A stretch of DNA of 64,000 nt from Leucaena leucocephala (lineage: Eukaryota > Streptophyta > Magnoliopsida > Fabales > Fabaceae). A model generated the notes under the pieces. It made no database searches and was not told where the DNA came from. It saw nothing but the letters and a program-made list of their open reading frames with translations. Location: assembly GCA_037074615.1 (NCBI GenBank), contig CM073549.1, forward strand, positions 6,081,001 to 6,145,000, written 5' to 3'. Shown piece after piece: positions 34,957 through 46,044 of this stretch (position 1 is the first letter of the stretch; every line of letters starts with the position of its first letter). The translations under genes were made by a program, and so were the position numbers.

Positions 34957-35390
34957 ATGGACGATTCAAGTTTAGCAGGTTCAAGTTCAGGGTCTAGTCA
35001 GCAAGGGAAAAAAAGAGGAGGAAGCCCGACCCGCATAAAACAGATCTCTAAGACAGATGAAAGGACATATCCCACGAGGTTGCTGGTGGAGTTTGATCAT
35101 GACATGAAGGCAATTGGTGAAAATGAGCCATTGTTTAATAGTTATGTTAGTCATATCGTACGTGCTAAGATTAGCATCAGGTATGCCAACTGGAAGGAGT
35201 TCGACCCTAAAGACAAGGATATGATTTGGAAGGATATTTTGGTAAATTTATAATTCTATATTCCACCTATCTACTTTAGTTATTCATGATTTTTGTCCCT
35301 TATTGCAGCTTCATCTTATTTTTTTTTTGTACTTCCATGCAGCAAAATTATGATATTTCTCACTTGAAGCATCGCATCTTAAAGCAATGA
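34957..35390 (+). pseudogene. Degenerate plant En/Spm transposase-like fragment
   Basis: After acceptor TTTTTGAACAG (to 34953) the frame from ATG 34957 reads MDDSSLAGSSSGSSQQGKKR, then a segment like the plant En/Spm transposase family: AIGENEPLFNSYVSHIVRAK, WKEFDPKDKDMIWKDIL. A donor at 35242 and acceptor at 35342 extend it to QNYDISHLKHRILKQ, where TGA stops it. Frameshifted remains (MGEHLKDTYPNVSDEA) follow. No catalytic transposase core is present; the element would depend on a relative. Confidence 0.6.
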
Positions 35391-36884
35391 ACGGTAGAGG
35401 GACTTTAAGTCACACTTGCGAAGGACTACCTCTGAGGCAGTATGATGGGGGAGCATCTAAAGGACACATACCCCAATGTTAGTGATGAGGCTATTTCTAT
35501 CGGAGATACCTAAACGAAGCAAAAGGAGACACATATATGGCTTCATGTTTCCTCAATGTGCCCAAGAGATAGGTCACCAATAGGACCTCGAGGATTATGT
35601 ACATGGTCGACATTATGATTTGCATCAAGAGGAAGATATATTTTGTACTTTATATTAAAGGGTAAGTATACTATTATACTTAGCATACTCATATAATATT
35701 ATAATACATTCACATATAACGTTATTCATATTTTGTAGTACACATTAGACTCTGCTTGTCATAATCCTTAAAAATAATGTGGTGTACTAGTTCGATGATG
35801 ATTAGATTCGAGATTGGTTCTATCGTGAACATGGGAGTTTTTCTTTATAGATTTATTAATATAATAATTTAGTAAGTTATATGATATCTTTTTTTTTCAA
35901 CTGAAAATAGGGCTTTGTAAGGCTTCAACTTCTTCAGAGACTATCCAATTAGTACTAATCCTTTATGGATTTATCCTCAAGTAAGTAGTTTTCAAATAAT
36001 TAAGTTTCCATTTTCATAAATTTATTAGGTATAAAGTTAGTCACTAATGTGCTATGGTTTTTCATTTTGTTAGTATAGCCATCAACCTGGCAGTATTGAG
36101 TGTGGAATATTATATAATCCTATATATACAAGAGATTATTGAGATAGTTATCACGGATAGCTTACATGAGGTATGAAATAATCAATATTTAGCGACTTTT
36201 TCAATTTATTCATATCTTGAATATTTACCTATTACTTCTAAATTACAATTGTTCGAAGAGAACAACATGAGTTTTGAAAATGAGCAAATCCACTCAATGA
36301 TGGATGATTTGAAAAAAACATACTTGTGAACATGCCTTAATCAATCATCTATTTTCGTGTATATATAAATTCATTATATTTTGGTTCATTGCATGTATGA
36401 ATAAGAATTCAAATTACTTTATTATTATATATTAACATTTAATTAAATTTTTGCATTGCTTACTTTATATTTTGCTGCCTATAGTCTGTATTCATTATGG
36501 TAAATACAAGGAGGTATTGATGGGAAAATTAAATGAAACATTAAAAGAAAAAATTAAAATGAAGCCTTTAACAACGATTTTTCTGAAAATCGTCATTACA
36601 AATGTAGACTGTAACCACGGTTACATGGAAAACCAGCATTAGATGAGTAACCTATAACGACAGTTTCACTAGAAACTCCCGTAACATTCAAAACCTTTAA
36701 CGGCGATTTTATAAAAACTGCCGTTAAATATTTACATTCAACAGTAATTTCTTAATCGTCATTCAAAGATAGACTTATAACGGCGGTAGGAGTTATTTTT
36801 AACTTCGTTATAGGCCTTCTTTCTAGTAGTATCTTTAAAAATCCTATATTAAGGACGGAGGAATATAATTTTTAATTAAATTAC

Positions 36885-37215
36885 ATATAACACATTTCAC
36901 CAAAAAAAAAAAACCTTTGGTAAATATTTGGACATATAAATCTGTTTGTGCTCTATTATTTGCTTTCTGCTGCGTTCAAGATCTAATATTTTGGTAAATG
37001 GTTTACGTATACAAATTTTTGTATCGATATTTTAAAAAATCACATGTTTCTTTTTTGGTAAGAAAATTGCATATATATATATATTAAACGATATGTGAAA
37101 ATAATATAATAGTAATATTTTAGTTTGAAAAGCAAGACATAAGCGAAAATTTACTAGAGACTAATAACAGGTATATGGAACCGTTCCATAATAAATTCAT
37201 TGAGAATAAAAAATT
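36885..37215 (+). pseudogene. NLR-unit tail relic right of the CACTA element
   Basis: Blocks from the NLR 3' intron are recognisable in order: TAAATATTTGGACATA, TCTGTTTGTGCTCTATTATT, AAGAAAATTGCATATATAT, GAACCGTTCCATAATAAATT. The same order occurs after NLR2 (30370-30690) and NLR3 (43750-44345). No NLR coding part is attached, so a further unit was lost or rearranged here. Confidence 0.6.
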
Positions 37216-37290
37216 CTTTTTTTTTTTAATTTTTTTTAAATTTAAGTTACATTCTAGCTCGATGTCTAGGGCGATTGCACTTGGTGGCCT

Positions 37291-37749
37291 TTACAAAGCA
37301 CCACTCGTTTCGTAGGTTGATGGGTTGTGAAAAAGAACCTTCGCTCTGGTGGGCAGCTTAAATACCAGTTTTCCCTTGTTGGCCTTAAGTTGAACGCTCA
37401 CTCTATCAGTTGTTTGTGGCTGAAAATTACAAGGTTTAGAATAACGGCAATGCTTAAGAATAAGTTAATCTAAATTCAAAAATGGTAAAAAGAGAATCCA
37501 TGTTACCCCTATATATTGAAAGCGATGGCAGCTTGGATTGACAAGCGGGTGACGATGACCTTGTCCGTGTTCGTGTGGTGGTTCATCAAAAAAGGTGTAT
37601 CTGCTTGAAAGTTCGAACTCACACGTCTCCACCTTAATTATTTGACAAGCATTACCAACAACCCACCTTATGTGAACACACACTACCAAGTCACGAGAGG
37701 CCCTCAACAGCTCAATCTTGATCCTCATATCTTGAATAATGCATGGCAT
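37291..37749 (-). CDS. Hypothetical two-exon gene, 123 aa
   Basis: Exon 1 37749-37507 (81 codons) ends ATAGGG|GTAAC. Exon 2 37419-37291 follows acceptor AATTTTCAG and continues in phase for 42 codons to TAA. A TATATAAAT motif lies about 25 bp above the ATG. The joined product begins MPCIIQDMRIKIELLRASRD, has a His-rich FFDEPPHEHGQGHRHPLVN segment and ends KVLFHNPSTYETSGAL. I do not recognise the family. Support is the clean splice pair and phase only. It may be a gene fragment or chance. Confidence 0.33.
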
Positions 37750-39852
37750 CCAAAATTCATTTATATAATATTCCTTCCTTTATTCCCCCCCAATTCTTGA
37801 ATGTGTAGCGAATTACCAAGGGCAATTATAATTAATATAAGATTTAATTGATTAATTCTGAGAGATTGATTAGTATATAATATGAATTCATCTTAAGATG
37901 TTGGATTAAGTCATAATTAACTTTTTTATTTAACTTTTTTAATCTAACAAAAAAATTAACTAACTCTTATAATTAGGACTGAAGGGAGTAATTGATTAAT
38001 TAATTTTTTTTTTGTTTTGGAAAACATGAGCTATTTAAACTTCAGCTTACCCTTTAATTTTTTTTTAAAATTAAAACCTTGTCCTCATCTAGGTAATGTA
38101 TAAATTAGTAATGTAATAGTTCGTATTATAATTTATTTTACGTAAGTTAGGAAAATGTGATTACAAAGTATCATGGTCTTGATTTTAAAATTTTTAAATT
38201 GAGGGGAGTTGTGTGTAACTAATTTAAAGTTGAGAGGGTATGGATTATTAAAACTATATTTAAAAGGTGTTGATCTCATTGTAACAATGAGTACAAAAAG
38301 TACCGAAACTGGTTCCACAATTTTTAAAGAAGGAAGGGGCTCCCCCTTGTCCCCTCCCCTCTAAAATGGAATTTGTTGAAGGAGACATGGAAGATAAAAA
38401 TTTTATTACAAAATTAACTAAAATAATATAGCTCATCTCTTGGACTTCAGGTTTTTACATGTTACCGGTTTGCATCTACAAAACGAGAATCCCATAAGCT
38501 AAAAAGCTTAGAAAACAAATACAGAGATTATACATTCATAAATACACACGCATGCTGCAATATCTAACGTGATAAACAAATACAAGCTTCTTCTCTAAGG
38601 TAGGTATCGTATCCCGGCCCCTTCTCTCTTAGGTATCTTGGTCCTCTCATTAAGAAATATTTTTAAAGTCTTTAATATATAATATATTTAATTAATTTGA
38701 TTATGTTAAAAAAATTAATTATATTATTTAATATGATATTTTTTTAAAATATCCTAATCAATTTTTTTAACTTCTTCCATTTTTCTCATATTTGATTATT
38801 GTTGACAGAGTATCAATAGAGGTAATTTAAGAAAAAATTAAATAATAAATATAAAAAATATATTTTATATTTAAAATTAAGATTAACTTTCTAATTAATT
38901 CATATTCTATTGGAGGAGTAATTTTTTGTTATGTTATTGATATTTGGACTTTTTGTTAACTGGGATGACCTTTACATCTTTTTTCATCTCGATGTTTTTT
39001 ACTTTTTTGTTGTTGAAAATCTGGATGTTTATTCTCAGGAAATGTGGATATTGTATATATGGATAAACTTCAGTTTGTTTTTTAGAAGGTTGTTCAATTA
39101 AAAGAAAATTATAATTATTGTTATTTTAATTTTAATTTTTAATTAAAAGAAAATTATGTGAATTTATAATTTTAATTTTTGTTCAAATTTTTTATTCAAA
39201 TAAGAAATGGAAATAATTTTTACTATGGTAAGTCAAAGTTAATAAATTGCATCATACATGTTTATACCCTGATAAAATAGAAAATTGAGAAGAAAATATT
39301 TAAATTTTATAACAGTAAAATAATTAATTTTCTGTTAGCTCCCTCTCCACTTTAGCCTTCTATTCTAAATCAAAAAGTTATTACTACCTACAATATTAAT
39401 TATAAGAATCAATTAATTATTTTAATATATTTAGAAAATTAAATAAATCAGTTGATTGTAACTAATATAAGAGCTAATTGATTAATTAAGATAGATTGAA
39501 GAGTATATAATATGAATTTATCTTGAAAGGAATATGAATTCATATTAAAGAATTATATTTAATTATAATTAACTAATTTATTTAATTTTTTTAAATTATT
39601 TAAAAAATTAATTAACTTTTATAATTAAAACTATAAAAATATTAAAATTTCCGTTCCTCTTCCCTCTATTACAATTTTTTTCAACCCTTACTTCGTGAGC
39701 CAAATAAAAACAAGGTGGTAGGATGTGACTAAAGTCATTTTTCCAAGGTGTGAACCATAATTTTTTCTTTTGTCCACAAAGTTGAGCATTCATGGGCTCC
39801 ATATATTTCCATCAGTTTTCTCTTCATGCTAAAGTCAAATAAAATGCAGTTT
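37750..39852. other. AT-rich spacer
   Basis: Long A/T-rich stretches with recurrent TTAATTAACTAATTTATTTAATTTTT-like blocks, which also appear at 19150, 24600, 45900 and 55450 and probably derive from old Stowaway-like insertions. No gene recognised. Confidence 0.45.
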
Positions 39853-40047
39853 CACCAACGGATTAGTTCGAGTAATAAGCACCTCGGTATTACTTAAGTT
39901 AGATCTCGAGTTCGAATCTTGGTGTATGCAAAAAATCTCTGTTAGGAGACTCACTCACCATAGCCAGGTGCACGACACGGATCGAATCCGGATGTAGTCA
40001 GATAAAATTCCGGTAAATCGGGTAGGTACTTAAAAAAATAAAATAAA
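39853..40047 (+). mobile_element. tRNA-derived SINE, diverged copy
   Basis: CAACGGATTAGTTCGAGTAA (box A-like), GATCTCGAGTTCGAATC (box B, close to the tRNA consensus), a body ending CCGGTAAATCGGGTAGGTAC, and an A-rich tail. A 16-bp direct repeat AAATAAAATGCAGTTT flanks it (39837-39852 and 40048-40063). It inserted about 150 bp upstream of the NLR3 ATG, in its promoter region. Confidence 0.9.
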
Positions 40048-40206
40048 AAATAAAATGCAGTTTTCCTCCTCGTTTCCCCCAACTTCTCTGTCCCTACTAC
40101 TTTCTCTCCAACTAATAGTCAAACAATGCCATCCGCCATTCCCTGCATTTCTATCTTATCCTTCTCAATTTTGATCTTCACTTGTTTGCTGCACCCAAAC
40201 TAAAGC

Positions 40207-43200
40207 ATGGCCGACTTTATTTCTCCAATAGTTGACATCCTATGTCGTTTGTGTGGTTACTGCTCCAAATGGGCAGATTCAATACGCCAGCTAGGAGACA
40301 GCCTCGAAACTCTGAGAAATGCTTCAACTCAACTCAATGACGGGTATCAGGATGTCAAGAACAAGGTTGAATCAGCAGATCCAGAGCTGACAGTTTTGGG
40401 AGGGGTAAAGGGTTGGATGGGCAGAGTTGAAGTCCTACAAAATGAAGTCCAGACCATTCTGCTGCAAGGTGATGAAGAAATCAAAGCTAAGTGTTTTGGA
40501 GCTCGCTGTCCCAAGAACTGTCGAGCTAGCTACAAGCTCCAGAAGTTGGTCACCCAGAAGTTGAGTGTCGTTAACGATCTCATAACCAAAGGTCATTTTG
40601 ATGTCGTAGTAGAAAACTTAGTTCGCGATACGCCCTATAAACTTCCTGTGGGTAAAGTTGTGGGTGTGGAATCAGCATTTGAGGAGCTGTGTTCATGCTT
40701 TGAGAACAACGAGGTGGGTATCATTGGTTTGTATGGAACGGGAGGGGTAGGCAAAACAACTCTACTTAAAAAATTCAACAATGATTTCCTCCCAACAAAA
40801 TCAGGCTGCGTAGTCTTCTGGGTTGTGGCGTCTAAAGATGTAGATCCAGGAAAACTTCAAGATGCCATTAGGAAGAAATTGCGTGTCCAAGATCATAATT
40901 GGAATGATAAGACGGAGGATGACAGAGCTACTTTGTTATTTAATATTTTAAACGAGAAGAAATTCGTGTTGTTGTTAGATGATGTGTGGGAAAGAATTGA
41001 TCTGGTGAAATTGGGGGTTCCTTCCCCTGACAATCAAGGTTGCAAGATAATATTCACAACTCGGTCAGAAGAAGTATGCAATGCAATGGAAGCACAGAAA
41101 CGCATAAAAGTAAATTTCCTCACACCAGATAAAGCATTTGAGTTGTTTAAAGAGAAAGTGGGTGAAACTATTCTTCAAGACACTCGTATATTGCCTCTAG
41201 CAAGGCAGGTGGTGGATGAGTGTCAAGGCTTACCCCTTGCTCTTTGTACTGTTGGACTGCCATGGCTAATAAGGAGAAGCCCAATAAATGGGAGCGTGCT
41301 GTAGAAATTCTGAGGAGTCGTCCCTCAGAGGTTCAAGGTATGGTTGAGGAAGTCTATTACTTGCTCAAATTTAGTTATGATAGATTGCCAGATACTTACA
41401 AACCATGCTTTTTGTATTGTGCTCTATTTCCGGAGGACTATAACATTCCAAAAGAAGATCTTATTTTGCTCTGGAGAGCAGAAGGTTTTTTGGCCGAATT
41501 TGATTATGATATATGTGAAGCACGTAAGCAAGGGGTTGATATAATTTCAAGTCTAAAGTATGCTTGCTTCATGGAAAATGGGGAGGAAGAAAACACAATT
41601 AAGATGCATGATGTGGTCAGAGATATGGCTCTTTGGGTAGCTTGCAATCATGGAAAAAGACAAGAATCTTTGTAAGAGATTATTCCAAGACTAGTGGCCT
41701 TGAAGTATACAAGCATGCAAAGTGGAAAGAGGTAGAAAGGCTATCAATGTGTGGCAAGGGTGAAATGACAAGGAACTTGTCACAAAAACCTCATTGTCCT
41801 AATCTCATCACTCTGCTTATTAGGGAAACTTCAATACAAGTGTTTCCAACAGAGGTATTTGTCCTTCCAACTACTATTAGAGTGCTAGACTTGTCATATA
41901 ATGAGGGAATAAGAAATCTACCATCAACAATTGGGGACTTTGTAGACCTAGAATACATGAACCTAAGCGGTACTCATATAAAAAAATTGCCAGAGGACTT
42001 GAAGAATTTGAAGAAGTTGAGGTTCTTGTTGCTGGACGAAATAAGAGAGCTTGATATCCCAAAGGGAGTTATATCCAGTTTGTTATCTCTTCAAGCTTTT
42101 AGTATGATATGGTGTAGAGCTGGGAATGCGGGCTGGCCCGCCAAAAACGGGCCAGCCCGCTCCCAGCCCGCCAACAAACGGGACGGGCTGTGCAGCCCGC
42201 CCCAAAACGGGCTGGCAAAACACCAGCCCGAGCCCGCCCCCCTTAGTGGCGGGCTGGCCCGCCAGCCCGCCACTTTTTTTTTTTAATTTTAAAAAAAAAT
42301 ATTTTTAACATTTTTAAAATACTAATAAAAATTTTCTAATGTTATATTAGTATAATAAAAAAATTACTCATGTTATACTCTTAAAAATTTTTATTTTTTA
42401 TAAAAAAATCTCAAATTTTATAATTATAAATCTAAATAAATATTAACATAATATTAATCAATTATAATATGTAAACATATATTAACAAATAAGTAATTAT
42501 CTTTACTAGTATTCGATAATAGGAGTATTCAAAATAACATTTAAGTAAAATAAATATTAAATAATAATATTAAATTTAAAAAAAAAAAAAAAAGTGGCGG
42601 GCTGGGGGGGCGGGCTGTGCAGCCCGCCCAAAAACGGGCTGGCATTTTGCCAGCCCGAACCCGCCCCCCCCCCTTAGGGTAAAACGGGCCCAGCCCGCGG
42701 GCTGGGCCGTTTTACCAGCTCTAATATGGTGCCAAATTAGAGGGATTGATGAAAATGCGTTGTTGAATGAGCTAGAAGGCCTAGATCATCTTCAAGATGT
42801 ATGCATTTCTCTCTTTGAATCATCATCTGTTAAAAAACTACTGAAGTCCTCAAAATTTCAAAGTTGCGTGACTGACCTATTTGTTGATGGAAGCTCAATA
42901 CTCCGCGACTTGTTGTCATCACTTGGAAAAATGGAGCATCTTCAGACATTACAAGTTTTGGGTCCCATAGGACTTGAGGATTTTTAAGATGCAGATATTC
43001 CCAGGAGCTCATTTTGGGGGCATGAACATATAATCATCCTTCGCAAGTTGATTCTCAAGCGGTGTCAAAATATACTTGACTTGAATTTGCTTATACATGC
43101 TCCAAACCTTGAAGTTCTTGAATTAGTCAAGCGTCATTCATTGGTTGAAGTTATCAGTGACAATTTTGGGACTACTGAAGTTGAGATAGTGAAAAGTAAT

Positions 43201-43385
43201 CTTTTTTGCAGTCTCACTCGTCTTCATTTGAATTCTCTGAGTAACTTAGGAAGCATTTGTAGAATGGCATTACAGTTTCCTTGTTTGGAGGTGATTAATG
43301 TAAACAGGTGCCCCAATTTAAAGAAGCTCCCATTCAATTCTCAATGTGCATTAAAAAAATCTTCGGCGTATTACTGCAGATCGTG
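40207..43385 (+). pseudogene. NLR3: CC-NB-LRR gene with multiple lesions and a hAT MITE
   Basis: Same class as NLR2 and aligned along its whole length. Lesions against NLR2: a 1-bp deletion near 41257 within the RAMANK codons after GLPL; a 1-bp deletion near 41652 after the MHD block; a 609-bp MITE at 42115-42723 in the LRRs; GAA to TAA at 42985-42987; and a 1-bp insertion in an A run at 43353-43359. The P-loop is GTGGVGKTT (Thr for the usual Met). Kinase-2 FVLLLDDVW, RNBS-D CFLYCALFPEDY and MHDVVRDMALWV are still readable in their frames. It could at most produce a CC-NB fragment of about 365 residues. Confidence 0.92.
42115..42723. mobile_element. hAT-family MITE with perfect 8-bp target duplication
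   Basis: It starts TAGAGCTGGGAATGCGGGC and ends with the inverse of TAGAGCTGGTAAAACGGCC. The 8-bp duplication ATATGGTG lies at 42107-42114 and 42724-42731. The ends are stacks of GCCCG/CGGGC and the core is AT-rich. Excision with one ATATGGTG would leave the NLR3 LRR frame continuous across the site, so the insertion hit a coding exon. Confidence 0.95.
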
Positions 43386-43386
43386 A

Positions 43387-43802
43387 GTGGTTGGGTGAAT
43401 TGCAATGGGAAGACGAAGCTACCAAGCATCTTCTTTCGTCAAAATTTGAAACGAAGTTATTTTAGCATGTTCGAAAGGTAATTATTTCTCCCTAGTAATC
43501 GTAATTTTATTCTCAGTTCCGTGCAAATTCTAATGCTGTCTTTTCATGCATATAGATATTTATCATGTGATTATTGTATTTGTGAATAATTTAATTTACT
43601 TTCCCAAAATTTCATACGGATGCTCTTGCATCTCAAATATAACATCGTTTAAAAACTTTACAAATAGCATAAGAAAAATTAGATATTATCAAGCTTACCT
43701 GCGCATGTCTTGTTTTTAAGCTACCCCAAAAATGAAAGAAAATAGTAAATTTGAAAATATTTTGACATAAAAATCTGCTTGTGCTCTATTATTGCGTTTA
43801 TA
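43387..43802. other. NLR3 3' region
   Basis: Out-of-frame LRR tail, then the conserved TTCGAAAG|GTAATT donor at 43478 and the start of the 3' intron. The matching acceptor TTTGCATGCAG ends at 44414. Confidence 0.55.
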
Positions 43803-43994
43803 TATATTTTTTTTTATTGCTTATCCGGTTTATTGGAGCTTTACCCCGATTAGATCCGGATTCGACCCGCGTCGCACACCTGACTATAGTGGGTGAGTCT
43901 CCCAACGGAAATTTTCTATATACGTCAAAGTTCGAACTCGAGACCTCGTTTAAGCGATACTGAGTTGCTTATCACTCAGACTAACCCCGTTGAT
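43803..43994 (-). mobile_element. tRNA-derived SINE in the NLR3 3' intron
   Basis: T run at left, then family body in reverse: GCTTATCCGGTTTATTGGAG ... GTTCGAACTCGAGACC ... ACTCAGACTAACCCCGTTG. The 16-bp target duplication TATTATTGCGTTTATA is at 43787-43802 and 43995-44010. NLR1 and NLR2 lack it at this position, so it inserted after the units separated. Confidence 0.92.
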
Positions 43995-45189
43995 TATTAT
44001 TGCGTTTATAGTTTCTATGGGTTGTGGTCAGGTGGTAGTGGGTCTTTTGTCCTTCGTTTTGGTTTAGATTGGGCCTTTCTACGGTTTGATTCTATATTTA
44101 CTTAAAAAAAATTTAATGAGTATTTAGCAAAGAAAATTGATATGAATAATTCTTTTTCATGCCTAATTAAAAACACTAAGCTTTACATGCAATAAATTTA
44201 TTTAAACTTGTATAGGGAATAACAAGGTTTATATTCTTGTATATATTTTTAATATAAAAATAGTATAATAATATTTCATTTTGGAAAGAACACACGAGAG
44301 AAAATTTACAAGAAACTAACCGGCATTGAACCGTTCCAAAATAAATTTATTGATTTATTTTTATCAGGAGTCTTCACTAATTAATTTCTTTTTTCCGCTA
44401 AACTTTGCATGCAGGGATCGATCATTCTAAAGCATCTAGCAGGATGTGTCTAAGATTTTTATTTTCTTTTCGGGTCAATGGGTGAGTAAATGTTGCTGTA
44501 CTTGTTTCCATATTCTCTCTCTCAGATGGTATTGTTATGAACCCTTTCAAGTACCTTTTATTCTTTGAGTTTCAACATCTGTTCACCCATATACATTACC
44601 TTTCAAGTACCTTTTCTCATTGTTTTCCTTCTACAGTATCAACCCCAAACCTGTCAACATAGCTTCAAGAAAATAATTGATGAAAAGATTGTTATTATTC
44701 CATTTTAGCGTTGATGGCTCTCCAAGTCAGTGGCTTTGACTATGAGATTTATTCCTAAATATAAGATAATAAACCACCTTGTCTTCCTAAATGATATTTT
44801 TTTTCTTCAATCTACCCATATATGATTACACATATTAAGGGGTTATTTATCAAATGTAATTCAAATACACATGATTAAAAATGTATTTTAGGTTAATTAA
44901 CACACAATTATTACAATTAGTTAATTTATTTAATTTTTTAATTTATATAAATTAGTTAAGTAGATTTTATAATTAGGAACGGAGAAGTAATATTAACAAT
45001 TCTTGAGCATAAAGAATTAACAATGATGGGTAATCTATAATTTTTTTTTGGTACAAGGTAAACTATAATTGATATAGTAAACCCAAGTCTTTTGGGACAA
45101 GGTAAACTATAATTTTGGATGCTTAGGTAAACTATAATTTTTTGGTACAAGGTAAACTATAATTGATATAACAATCATGGTTTTACGTT

Positions 45190-45533
45190 ATCTCCAGTAG
45201 GCTTTTCATTCTCAGTCATATGCTGCAGTTCCTTGCTCAGCATTGTGCTCATCAATGCTGAAAAGAACGCAGACTCTCGAAATGGAAAAGGAGATCCATC
45301 TCATTCTTTATATTATTTATTGGTTCTATTAGCATGTATCTAATTTTGCAGTTCGTGACTGCCCCCTCTGCCAGAAATCAAGATCCATCCCATTATGATC
45401 TAGGAATTTTTGCTGATTCTAACATAGAAAACCCAAGTCTCAAGAAAAGAATTCTCCTTTTCACGTGCTTGACCAGGCCTTTGTTACAATGGCTGGGGGG
45501 TTCATCATCAAGGGAACTATTGTACAATCCTGG
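45190..45533 (-). pseudogene. MACPF exon 7 relic 2
   Basis: Matches MACPF gene B exon 7 (about 48820-49080) through GTAGGCTTTTCATTCTCA, TTCCTTGCTCAGCATTGTGC, AAACCCAAGTCTCAAGAAAA and TCAAGGGAACTATTGTACAA. About 72 bp of unrelated sequence interrupts it between two near copies of ATCCATCYCATT. Traces of the same junction are visible in relic 1. It carries frameshifts and no splice context. Confidence 0.88.
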
Positions 45534-46044
45534 CTGGGATTATATTTAATACCAAAGCAAACACTCCGTACTAACTATTGCATTTAGCTAGAATTGGAGG
45601 GAGTAATATTCACAGTTAATCCCATTCTTCCTGTTTGGGGGGAAGCAAAATTTTACTCAAGTAATTAAGAAAAATAAATTTTATAATAAATAGGTTTCAA
45701 ATTTTTCATTAAACAATAATTATTTACAAAGTGAAAAGATTACTAATATAATAAATTAGCCCTAATTTTGAATTTCTAGTTGCAGTGGCGGCAAAAAGTA
45801 GAAACAAAATTATGGAATAAATTAGAGCAGTGTAACTAATAAAGAAATATTTCCTCAAACCTTTGATATAGTATTTTAAGGAGATTATAACATATTTATT
45901 ATAATTAACTAATTTATATAGATTAAAGAAGTCAAATAAATTAGCTAATTATAATAAATATGTTATAATCTCCTTAAAATACTATTGTATAACATTAGTT
46001 TATATATAAGTTTATAAGTTAAACAAATTAGTTAATATGTAAAT
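45534..46044. other. Spacer between MACPF relic 2 and NLR4
   Basis: The first part repeats sequence found after relic 1 (ACACTCCGTACTAACTATTG, TAGCTAGAATTGGAGGGAGT). The remainder is AT-rich. No gene seen. Confidence 0.5.

Larger units (their letters stand above)
32269..36831 (+). mobile_element. Non-autonomous CACTA (En/Spm-type) transposon
   Basis: 4563 bp. The left end CACTATTAAAAAAAA and the right end (reverse complement TACTACTAGAAAGAAGG) fit CACTA termini with mutations. The 3-bp target duplication TCT is at 32266-32268 and 36832-36834. Typical subterminal repeats occur at both ends: ACCGTTAAAAGG, AACGGCGATTTTATAAAAAC, TGCCGTTAAA. A related site without the element is at about 48106-48142 (CACGTCATCTTTGAAAAC). 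The interior holds a decayed transposase-like frame and no intact gene. Confidence 0.82.
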
